This document shows positions 26,601 to 39,038 of a DNA stretch of 64,000 bases, piece by piece. A model generated the notes under the pieces. It was not told the origin of the DNA. It saw only the letters and a list, made by a program, of their open reading frames with translations, and made no database searches. Positions within the stretch are counted from its first letter, which is position 1. Each line of letters starts with the position of its first letter. Source of the stretch: Mesaphorura yosii (taxonomy: Eukaryota > Arthropoda > Collembola > Poduromorpha > Tullbergiidae). The stretch is from positions 186,001 through 250,000 of the forward strand of contig WIXG01000002.1 in the NCBI GenBank assembly GCA_009869945.1. Direction: 5' to 3'. Position numbers and translations under genes: made by a program.

Positions 26601-29524
26601 CGGGAGTCAAATCCTCGTAACCCTCAGAGCGGGAGCGGCGTTTGGCGAAATCGCGCTGCTCGCAATCGGTGGCATGACTAAACGAACTGCTGATGTCAGG
26701 TAACGCAAAAAACAAAGCAAACTCGTCTTTGGAGTGAAGGGATGAGATTTGCCATTTTGCAAGGAACTCAGACCTCAGGAACAGAAAAAGAAAGTTGCAA
26801 AAAGCAAAATTGCAATGTCCGCCAGTCATTCACTGCACTGCCTTTCTGCACGAGAACACGCAAATTTGGTCCGGCCATGGCATTCGGATTGGCGTAATTG
26901 AAATTAATGCTCTCGTATTTCTATTTCTTCTTTTGTTCCAACTTCCTTTGGCCGCCAAGGCGGAGACCAGGCCACCTCAGACACGAAACTAATTTAATTT
27001 CAGGAATTCCTGTCTTTACTTTGCTATGCCCACGCTGTCATCAATTTCGGCCAGCGTTTCGTGCTTTATGCCATTGCACCGTCGTGTATTGTTTACCGTG
27101 CCCTTGGTGCTATTTTACGACACTACACTGGCGCCGTGTATCGCGTTTTCACTTTCTTTCCTTTTCTGTGTCCAAGGTCGGCCGGATTCTCGAATCTGTT
27201 TGTGCTGAGCAAGGTGGACCTCAACCAGGCAATCAAAGACTATCCACTCGCACAAGCTATTCTCCGACGGAAGGCAAAGTAAGTCTCGCCCCGCGTCTTG
27301 TACGTTGCACGGGTAAATGCCTCGAGATCAGGCAAGGGCAATGGGAATTTTATGAATCTCGCACACGCAACGCAATCTTAATTGCCCTCGTGCCCAGACA
27401 GCCACAGACACTAATTTCGCAGTAATTTCTCCTTCATTCTCACGCAGAAAACTGATTAAAGCAAGAGTGAAGAAGGAGAAAGAGGAAAAGTTGAAGAACC
27501 GCAGCGAACTTTCGTCATTAAAAGGCACTGACTCACGTCAAAGCGACGACTTTGATGAGGATAAAATTATTATCAAAGACAAGAACAAGACACCGACGCC
27601 CAAACTGCTGTCGACAGTGCTGAAGGTTGGCCGTTGGCGCGTTGTTACTGTTACGTTTTGTTGTTCATTTATGTCTTGTGTCTGTCTCGTTAATTATTAC
27701 GACCAGGCTCCCAGCAGTGTTTTCCAAATCAGTCGATAAAGGCTAGATTTCACTCGAGCGTGTGCAGGCTCAGTCTAAGGCAAATAACGCCGAATTGAGT
27801 GCTAAAGTGCGTATTTTACCAGTAAACAAGCCTTCACCATCTCCCCTGGCTCGTCTTACATAATTTAAGGCTTGAGAGCAGCAGACACACGACTTGCATG
27901 GAAAATGAGCCCAGGGACATGGACGGACTGTCCAGCGGCTCGGCCTTTAGTACAGCTCTTCCTTAAGAATTACGAATTTATTCTTGGGAATTACGACCTG
28001 AGAATGTTAAGCATAACAGCAAGCAGGTCACAAAGCACAAAACAGCGGGCATTTGTTTTACGATCAGAGCAGCAGCAGACGAGCGGACAGGAAACAACAC
28101 TGCAAAGAATACTCGCCCGGCTGATGAGCGCTGCGCCAATTCGCCAGTGCAATGCTGGCTGACTCTAATCAGAATCTGCTGTGGATGAAAGAATCAAGGG
28201 CCGAAAGACGCTGCTTCATTGACCATCAAAATCTTCGTTCTCTGATGCTGTCATAATTTCGTCCCCGTCAACTTTTGTCTCTCCTTTAATTAGAGACCAG
28301 CACAAAATGCATGTAAATTCCCTTTAATGTGTCTACTTAAATAATTACACGAGTCGAGGATCACGGTCTCAGAAAGCTAAGAGAGCCGGTCTTTCTTTGA
28401 TCGCTGAAAGAACAGACTGAAAGGACTTGCACTATTGCATTGCATTGGCACACTGGCCAAGACCCAAATTGCTGCATGCACAATGTCATCAGGAATTTCA
28501 AAGAACTACTATAAGTACTACTGCCCGAATTCCTGAAACTTCCTTTTAAATCCTCGGAATTTTGTATCGTGTGCCCGTTCAGGCTTACCTTTGTGGTTTG
28601 GCACTTCAAAGGCACGTGCTTAAAACTCACTTTTACTGCAGCATTTAATTAATTACGACTGCTTGGCCCACAAAACTACAAAACGAAGGCAATGAAACTT
28701 TCCTCACAAATTATTACGACTTTTGTAACTCGGTGCAAATTGCAAAATAGACTTCAGAGCTTTGTTTGAGTGAGTTTTTTTTATTCATTGCACTAATTGC
28801 AATTTGACCGTGACAGGCGATTGGACCCGGATCCAAGGCGGCAAAGTACTTGAAGTACGGTTCGAAAGCTGATTCGATCAATCTCGACCTCGCTTCATCG
28901 ACGGACGCCAGGACCCGAATTACTTCGCCGCCTCCCTTCGGACGAGATATATCTGTCGACAATTTCAGCCGCACTGCCTCGCTCATGAGCGACTCTTCCG
29001 ACGGAGAATTCTACTCTTCCCTGCCCTACGAGCAAATGTCAGTCACAGAGGTTTGGCAAGATGACGGGTCAGATGACGTTTTCTTGCGGAGGAAGGAAAG
29101 CCTACCGGAGTACAACATGAACATCATGACAACATCTGTGCTAAAGGCTTGTGACGACCAAGTGAGGCGAATTGTGGCCATGCTGCCGCCTGAAAACGTG
29201 CCCGGGCAGCCAGGGTCGTCTGCCCCGACGTGCGTCGTGCGTCCCTCCACGCCAACGATAAACGAACCACCCGCAGAAAACTTGCTGGATATTGTCGTCC
29301 AGCAACCCCGAACGGAACAGACCGAGGCGGTTGCGGGGAGCAGCGGCACACACACACGCGTTCAACCAATCTCTGAACGTCATCTGCAGTTCAGGCGCCA
29401 GCTCAGCATCCGGGGAGACGACGTGGAATTCGATGACGACTACGACGTGCTGACACTCGCTCCGGATGAGAGGATGGAAGCGGATGAGGAGAGCATCTTC
29501 ATTGACGACAGCTCGAATATTTAA
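20617..29524 (+). CDS. Cyclic-nucleotide-gated cation channel, CNGB/Cngl type
   Basis: Thirteen exons: 20617-20861, 20918-21051, 21131-21310, 21435-21694, 21787-21876, 22461-22648, 22755-22896, 23137-23296, 24805-24986, 26545-26699, 27177-27278, 27448-27625 and 28817-29524 (907 aa, phases consistent). A His-rich N-terminus leads to S1 (about 188-208), S2, S3 and S4, then S5 (about 325-346). The pore is [20 protein letters not shown] (about 366-386), followed by S6 ending at GQ (413), a C-linker and a cyclic-nucleotide-binding domain (about 495-605). That domain holds the phosphate cassette FGEIALL and KRTADVR. The filter has no Glu (SIGKNP rather than the TIGETP of alpha subunits), which points to a modulatory or Cngl-type subunit. 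The exon 12 donor (AAG/GTTGGC) is weak; read-through would stop at 27739. Long introns follow exons 8, 9 and 12. Poly(A) signals are at 29621 and 29637. An in-frame stop just before 20617 supports the start. Confidence 0.92.
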
Positions 29525-29642
29525 CTGCTGTAGTTGCAGCAATTAACCTGTAGCAGGTGACTGTTGCCACCTGTAATGGATGCTCATACGAGCGTTGATC
29601 GTCGTTAGTCTGTACCCAGTAATAAATTAACCAGTAAATAAA

Positions 29643-30420
29643 GTGCAAATCAGTGAATATCAAAATTTTAATATTGCCAAAATTTGCTTCAAGTGATGCG
29701 TTAATTAAATGTGATGTTTTGAAGAATAGTCACCTTAGAATAAACAAACAAAAACTGAGTCATTTTGGGGAATGTCGAGTTATTAGTCTTATTAAAAAGA
29801 AAGTCGAAACACAGAACCCTAAAAAAAATTTAACGACTCCGTGAAGACTCTTCATCTTTAAAGTTACACAAGATAACATAATTGATAGAGATTGGAGGAG
29901 AATGAACGGGACTGCAGGCTGCTGCTGGAAAAAAGTTGGCTTCGAGTTTTGATAACACAAAGCACAGCAGCTACGGCTACAAGGCACACAAAGTGCACTA
30001 ATGAAGCAAAGAACATGAAAGGCAAGGCAGGCGAACGAACACGAAAGGAAAGTTTCCTAATTTAGGCCAAAGCTCGTGTCCTCCGTACAGTACAACTTAA
30101 ACAGTTATTATTTCAAGGTGAGTGCGAGCCTTAATTTATGTATTTATATTGGAGCAAGATGACAAAGCCAAATCTAATCAGAGGGCCCGAAAAGCACTCG
30201 CTATTAAGGCACTTTCGCTTCCTATTTCGAGATGAGCAACCCCTCGACCTTGGTTTTGGATTATTACTGCATGTGACGTGCGACTGACAACTGACAGCGA
30301 CGGGTTTCTTCAATTTCGCGTGGTTTACTGCTGGTACATCAAAATGTACCAAAATCGAACTACTCCAGCAGTAATGCGTGACTAATTGGGTAAGTCCTTC
30401 ACTGTCCTTCCACTCTTAAC
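29643..30420. other. Intergenic, nothing recognised
   Basis: AT-rich gap between the channel gene's poly(A) signals and the TATA box of the cuticle gene. Only short frames without protein character are present. Confidence 0.4.
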
Positions 30421-30428
30421 TATAAAAA
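30421..30428 (+). promoter_or_regulatory. TATA box of the cuticle protein gene
   Basis: TATAAAAA lies about 160 bp upstream of the cuticle protein ATG, predicting a start site near 30450. Strong TATA promoters are common in arthropod cuticle genes. Confidence 0.7.
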
Positions 30429-30579
30429 GGGTAGTTCAGCAATTTGTCAAGCGACCATTCAAGCACCAGGCACGAGCGCACAAAATCGGACCGTGATCTT
30501 TGTTAATCCAGTTCTCTTCGTCACAGTGAGTCCCTTGTCTTGTCCCCAGCACGATCATCGAGCATAATCCAGTCACACA

Positions 30580-31733
30580 ATGCATTTACAGGTTAGTAGT
30601 TCGCTCATTAATCCGCAAATTCCTTTCTTAGCCCTCGTCTTCTCTTGCCGTGTCTCCGTTCCAAGAAATTCTCGTGTCAACAAAAGAGTGTGATTAAGTC
30701 GATGGAGAAGAGATGAATATTTGAATATTCAAATGAGATCTCATTCATTCAAGCCAAACGGTCTAACCGCACGCAACTCATTATTATTCCAGACATCTTC
30801 TTTTGTTCTTCTCGTCGGAGTGATCGTGTTCGCCAGCGCAGCGCCCGGATACGGCGGCCAAAAGAACCGAGCTGCTCTAAGAGCAACTCCTTACGCCGCC
30901 GTGCAGAAAGTGCTCGAGGAGCCTCAAGACGAGTACGAAGTCGTGGATGAAGTCAGGGCCGTTCCCGTCCCGGTCCGCTCGTCGTACGTGAAGCAGACAA
31001 ACGATGACTACTCGAGATCATCTTCGTATGGACAGTCACCGCAATTCAAGATCGATAATGACCGCATTGCAGAAGAACAGGCGAAATCTGCAAAGTACGC
31101 TTTTGCTTCAGCGGTGGACGATGGCATCATGGACCAGGTAAGAATACAACTAGCAAATTTCATACAAATTATGCTTGAAAATTCGTAACAATGAAAAACG
31201 TATTCATAATGTTTACATTTCAGTCTCAAGTGAGGCAGGAGGTTCGTGATGGACTCAAGGTTGGTGCAGAGTTCTTAATTGTTGTTTGCCAATTACCAAT
31301 TAATTGGGTCGACGTAAAGCGTCAGAGATGAGTTTGATTGACATTCTCAACTGTATAATGAATGGATGAATTATGGCTTCTATTTTAGGTCAGTGGTTCA
31401 TACAGCTACAGCGACGGGTTCTTCAGACGAACTGTCAAGTACGAGGCTGATGAAGCTGGATACCGGGTTGTCGGGTAAGAACGTCAGCATAAACATGAGA
31501 AAAATCTTCAAATTCTGGGTACTCAATCATGCCGATGCTGAATTTGGCTGGCTTTTATCGTTTCCAGAGAGGAAGTAGAGCCCATCGGCGCTGGCCCACA
31601 AGTCGACTTGGTCAACGGAAAGGCTGACGTGCACACGCAGGTGGAAGGAGTCAACACTCAGTACTCAATCTCCGCAGACGAAATAAGACTGATGGGCGGA
31701 CGCGAGGCAACTCTCAAGAAAGCTGTCTATTAA
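30580..31733 (+). CDS. Cuticle protein with RR chitin-binding domain
   Basis: Five exons: 30580-30591, 30793-31137, 31224-31259, 31389-31474 and 31568-31733 (214 aa). The first coding exon holds only four residues (MHLQ) and splits the signal peptide, a layout typical of arthropod cuticle genes. The signal peptide ends near FASAAPG. The middle carries a Rebers-Riddiford consensus: YAFASAVDDG, then EVRDGLKVSGSYSYSDGFF and VKYEADEAGYRVV. This domain binds chitin, so the product is probably a secreted structural protein of exoskeleton or lining cuticle. The exon 3 donor is AAG/GTTGGT, the same unusual type as in the CNG gene, so such donors seem usable in this genome. A poly(A) signal is at 31757-31762. 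Confidence 0.93.
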
Positions 31734-31762
31734 TAACTTTATACCGAGCACAATTGAATAAA

Positions 31763-32403
31763 GACGTATTTTGTAATAAAATAAATCATAACAGTTATTT
31801 CTGACGTTCTTTGATGTCTTACAGCTCGACAAGCTGAATTCCTGAAATTGTGGACATGAAAGTGCAAAATTTAATTCAGAAATAAATCACATTTCACTCA
31901 CCGCACACGCGCGAAAACTGGTGGCTTCATTGATTCAGACGGCTGCTGTCCGATAAGTCTGATTGTTGTTAAATTAAGATTTATCCGTTCATTGTGAACT
32001 TCTCCACGTCACCGATTCTGTTATTTGTCATCTCATCTGCCGCATACATGCGTCTCCTTTATAGAGTTTACTTTTTTTTAAGTCATCGAGATTAGAATTC
32101 TCCTTGTCGGTGACCATTGCTGTTGTTTTCTTCATTCACATTGTTCCAGCAGTGTAGAAATCAAAAATACTGTTTTGCCATTTGTTGTTTGAGTGTCTAT
32201 GCCGAAAAAACTATTCACCCTTCACGCCGGCGCGACCTCAAAATAGAGATTCCACGTCCGCATTCTGATTTTTTAGCAAGCTCTTTATTTTATCCGATTC
32301 AAGTCTTCTCAATCACATTCTTTCGAGGGCAAATATTAAATTAAACATCACGTATAACAAAATCATCCGAATTTAAAGCTCAATGCCCCGAGCAAACTCA
32401 GAC
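31763..32403. other. Convergent intergenic gap
   Basis: Lies between the 3' ends of the cuticle gene and the protease gene. It contains a minus-strand AATAAA (TTTATT at 32284-32289) that fits the protease 3' end. No gene seen. Confidence 0.45.
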
Positions 32404-34392
<1,989 letters not shown>

Positions 34393-34527
34393 TGCACTGA
34401 TTGCTGACGGGCCGCAGTCCAAATTATTGCCAATTATTTTAATTGCCTTTTCTGACTCAGCACCTCTTCGCCTCGTGCCTTGAATTTGCAAAGCAGTTTT
34501 CATGCAAATTTTGCACGGACCATTCTC

Positions 34528-34535
34528 CTTTTATA
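34528..34535 (-). promoter_or_regulatory. TATA box of the serine protease gene
   Basis: TATAAAAG on the minus strand, about 140 bp upstream of the protease ATG. Assigned by motif and spacing. Confidence 0.6.
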
Positions 34536-35177
34536 GATTCCAATTTTTGCAAGCCTGAACTCTCATTCTCATTGTTCGAGCACAGTAGTACAACAATGCA
34601 GTTTTGCCATATTGCCATTGTATTCGTGAATTGGCGAATGCGAACTTTTCACCATTTCACCTTTTTGCACCTAATTTGCATTCATTGTTAGCAGGCAGGC
34701 ATCTATTGTTGAATTATATAACGAGCGTACCGAGTCCGGAGGGTTAACAATGAACTTGATGCGAACTCGAACTCGAATGTGCAGATTTTATCACGCAACG
34801 GCGAACGGCACAGGAAGGGAGACTCGCAAAGAGATTTTTGCATTTGTTTATTTATAGCAGCAGCATCACAAACAGCTACAGTGAAGAAGTTGTTGACTTT
34901 TGATATTCAACGTTCACCGTCGACCTTTTTTACAAATGTCAATAGCAAACGAATGCGAATTATGATTTGATGTATTTGCGGTTGCTGAAATTGAGATTCG
35001 CAGCAGGAGCAGGAACAAAGTCATGATCAAACCATGCCCAAGCCCACGTCGCGACCCGGCCACACGCGTGCAAGCCTGCATCTGCGTTGCTGTTACTTAC
35101 TTACAAGGATTGTCAATTATCGTAATCGTTATCGCTATCATCGCATGATTCGCGATTCACATTCGCGTTGTCACAGG
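34536..35177. other. Gap between protease promoter and acyl-CoA ligase 3' end
   Basis: No gene seen. A minus-strand AATAAA (TTTATT at 34847-34852) could end the ligase transcript, giving a 3' UTR of about 330 nt. Confidence 0.4.
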
Positions 35178-37670
35178 TCATTCACACAAAGCAGTTGCTG
35201 CCGCAGTCGCAGTCGTCGTCTCCACCGGCCATTCTTTCAACGCGTCTCGACACAGCTTGCCCGTCTTCCCGTACGGCAGTTTCGGAATGACAAACAGTCC
35301 GCCCTTCAGCTGCTTGTACGATGGCAGAAGGTCTGCAAAGCAAATACAAGACGAGAATTAGGCTTGCAATTCGTAAAAAATTTCACAAAGGCTTTGAGGG
35401 GAGCGACGAACTGTTTGTAAAGTCGCGTATTTTGTTCACAATTCTAACAAATTTATCTGCATCGACTTTGCTTCTTTCAGCTTCTAGTGGCAGCAGCGTC
35501 TTTGATTTAAGGACGACAAATGCCCGAGCAATCATGTCACCGCCGTGCGGGTCGGGAACTCCGATAACGCAGGCTTCAGCGACCGCTTCGTGACCCAGAA
35601 TGACCTGCTCGATTTCTGTGGGCGAAATCTGTAGTAAGAAATCGAAATATTCCAGCTACTAGAAAACACAAAATCAAAACCTTTTGTGTTACTTATTTAC
35701 TTACGTGATTATTGAAATATTTGAACGTCTCCTTAACTCGGCCCGTTACGTACACAAACCCGTGCTTGTCGTAATAGCCCAAGTCGCCCGTACGGATCCA
35801 CCCGGAGCGTGTCAGTGTTTCGGCGGTTTGCTCGGGCTTTTGGAGGTAGCCGATGAAGGCGATGGGGGACCTGAAATAGAGCTCGCCGAGTTGCCCAGGG
35901 CCAAGCGCAGCAGCAGATAGTTGCAGATCGTCATTATCTTTCTTTTCAGTGAGGTTGTCAGTTTCCTGGTCATTGTTGTTAAGCTCATGCCCCTCGTTTT
36001 CATTGCCTCCAGCAAGAGTGCGGACAATCAGACTTGTTCCTGGCACCAGCTTTCCGCAACTGAACGCTGGGAAATCTGGAACAGACACAAATTGTAACTG
36101 AGTCAAGTTTTACAAGGATAACAAAATTTAAAATTAATCCTGCGTGTCTAACCATAAATCGGTTTGGCCAATAGATTATTGCTGGTAGGGGCGCGGCTAG
36201 AAATCCATTCGACATTAGCCGTAAACAGTCCACATTCAGTCATTCCATAACACTGCAGACGCAAAGAAATTCGTCATGGCCATTGGAATTGAAGATCCTA
36301 CTGCACTCAAGTGTTGGCAGTAATTAAGAAGCCTACCATCATAAAGGCCTGCAGGTTCGGCAGTTTCTTCGCAGTTTCCACGAGCGCCGGTGTAACGACC
36401 ATGCCCGCCGTGCAGACGTAGTGCACACAGCTCAGATCGTACTCGAGCTTGTGTTCGAGTTGATCCTGCACGAGTTCCGTCAAGTACTTTGGGAACAGGA
36501 AGAGGCTCCTTGGCTGGTAACTGCGTACAGCCTGAATGATGGCCGGAGTGCTGACTTTGGTCAGCATTAGTAGACTGTGACCGGACGTGATTCTCGCCAG
36601 CGCGATCAGGCATCCGGAGACGTGCGTCTGCTTTCCCATAAAAAACGTCGCTATGCTCGTGCTCTTGCCTGTGGCCGGGTCATCGCTAAGCGGCAGTGTT
36701 TCGAGAAGCGCAAGCGTTTTGATGACGAGCTTGTGACTGTACACAGCGCCTTTGCTTCTGCCCGTCGTTCCGCTCGTCGGAAGTATCAGTGCGATGTCAT
36801 TCCCTGAGCGAGCACAAGCATGAAAAATGTGTTACGAGACTGGATTTCGGTGAGTTTTTCATCGAGACATCTCACCTTGAAAGCTGCTCTCATTATTCAT
36901 GTTTGTCGAGAGTTCATCGTTCGAGCCCCATTTCTCACTGGAGCTGGTGTCGGGTTCAAAGTCAAAGTGGACGGAGAAGAAATCTGGAGCCCAGAGAAAG
37001 TCGTCGTTGTCGTCACAGTCCCGCATCTCTCCGAATACAATAACGCCAACTTTCCATGGAATTTCTTGCCTGACGATTTGTAGGCAATCGAGTGCCTGTG
37101 CTTCATCGCAGAGAATGAACTTTGCATTCGATTCTTTAATCCTTTCCACGAGTTCTCCTCCTTCATTGTAATATTAATAAAATTTCATTAAGCATGATTA
37201 GTGTTTAGCGTTAATTGATTACTTTCTACAAAATTAAAGGCAAATCTCATCGGATCACGTTACCTTTTGTGTCTTCCGGGTATGAAGAGCGTACAACTCC
37301 GCCAGCTCGCCAAACACCAAGTAAAAATACATGCAAGTTTGCTCCATCGTGCGCGGAGTAAATCAACGTGTCTCCTCTGCGAAATCCGTGCTTGCACCTG
37401 AGTACGTCTGCGACGTTTGAGCTTAGGACGTCAAACTCGGCGTATTTGAGAGTCTCGCCCGTTGCTGGATTTGTCTGAAAATGTAGTTGCAATATGCAAT
37501 TTTATGCTCTAACTGGCGATGAATTACTGAGACAATCGCCATACAATTCCCGCCGAAGAATTTCCATGAGACGCATTTTCGCGAATTCTTCGCAAAATGT
37601 AATCCGCAACTGAAGTCTCTGGAGGCTCTGAAAGATCGTCGCACCTCGAAGTTAAAATTCGGGAGTCCAT
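35178..37670 (-). CDS. AMP-forming acyl-CoA ligase, 4CL/luciferase-like
   Basis: Eight exons: 37670-37545, 37474-37264, 37160-36876, 36803-36337, 36252-36153, 36075-35705, 35628-35412 and 35332-35178 (643 aa). Adenylate-forming signatures run in the expected order: the P-loop LPTSGTTGRSKG, then CYGMTECG, then GWIRTGDLGYYDKHG with FKYFNNHISPTEIE, and the C-terminal lysine in PYGKTGKL. The enzyme should activate a carboxylic acid with ATP and pass it to CoA; the acid cannot be predicted. There is no peroxisomal SKL-type ending (it ends ALCE). Two acidic insertions, before the P-loop and near residues 440-465, make it longer than typical 4CL-like proteins. The donor of exon 7 (A/GTTCGT) is weak and chosen by phase, so a few residues there are uncertain. 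Confidence 0.85.
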
Positions 37671-39038
37671 GTTGAATGCTGTCAAAAATATAACTGAAAG
37701 TTGCTGCAAGGGTCGAGGCTTCAATTCAAAAAGGCTTCACTTTCATTTCATGCCGTTCCTGACACCCTTAAAATTATTTTTGTACCCAAACCTTCCATCC
37801 AAAAATAGAATTTTTCTCGCCAAACTGTACTTTGTGCCTGTAAAGGGCTCATGGTCATCTTGATTAAAAATTAGGGTCTGTTCCTTCGAACATTGGTCTG
37901 CATGCGTTGTAGCCCTTTAATTTCTGATGTAATCTGTACGTGCTAATGTATTCTCATGATTTCATTGGAATGACCGGACTTAAAATTGAACTCCTGCAAA
38001 TTGGTGACACATTGTTTTTGTTTTTCGTGAACTTCAAACTGACGGAATTAAAACCAACAAACGCAATTAATATTAGATCATCGGCAGACGTAAATTATCA
38101 AGTAAAGTACGCACACAAAAGATTTATTGGGCTCGACATGCCCTCCATGGAATGTACAGCCCAAATTCAAGTAAACAAGCATCACTATCGGCTGAATCAG
38201 CATAATGACTTCATAATCCGCAGGGAATTCAGGAATTCAGGCGTGCAGACCTCGTCATAAGTCAATCATGAGCTAATCCTCTGAGATTACACGACTCATT
38301 AACAAGTTTATTAATGCCACGAATTAAGTAAACCAATTATGCTTTAAAAATGTTGCTTTGCAGGCCAGCGCAAGGCGGCTTACCGCTTTTCGAAGATGCG
38401 ACGCGACAAGCTGTGCCAGCTTGTTGGCTGTTGGCAAATTGAAGGTGAACTTGTACCGTCAACTTTTTGCATCATCCATCGTGATTTCGTGATATTAGTC
38501 GCCCAACACGAGCACGTCATTTTGATCGCAGTCAAGCAATTAATGGATTGTCGGGCTGGACAAGGCAAGGCATTTGGCAACTTGGCTAAAACTGGACGAA
38601 GGACCTTCGCTTACTTTTGCTATGCAAACTTGCTGCTTGATGCTTGAACTCGTCGTGTATGCAGGTTAATACAGGAAAAAGTGCGAATGTGCCATTGCCA
38701 TTATGCAACTCAGCACGAGCAAGAATTTCTTGGACCATCTTCCATTTCAAGTAGTCAATTAATTCTTAAGTGCGACACGAACCGAGACACATTCACAATC
38801 GTGTTCCTGCCATTGTTCTGGATCTCGAGTCATGACACGGACATTGTACTTACTTTAATCGTGGCGTGACAGTATTCCCGTTCCCCATACATTCAACTTA
38901 CGGTTGTTAAATTCCAGTTGGTTTAATTTCCGTGATCTCCTTCATTTTGGATCATGAACAATTTATTGAACTGGGAATAGTGTAGTTGAGTCTTGTGAAG
39001 CGCAGGGACAGAAGACTGGAGCGCAGGGCTCTTTCAAA
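37671..39038. other. Divergent upstream region of the ligase and chitin-laminin genes
   Basis: About 1.4 kb with no supported exon. Frames of up to 106 codons (for example 37940-38260 plus) lack domains and splice context. No TATA box was seen at usual spacing for either gene. Confidence 0.35.

Noticed and set aside
26898-27425. 175-codon plus-strand frame
   Set aside because: It crosses a confirmed CNG exon (27177-27278) in the wrong frame and covers intron on both sides, so it is a shadow frame.
37940-38260. 106-codon frame between the ligase and chitin-laminin genes
   Set aside because: No domain, no promoter and irregular composition; nothing links it to either neighbour.
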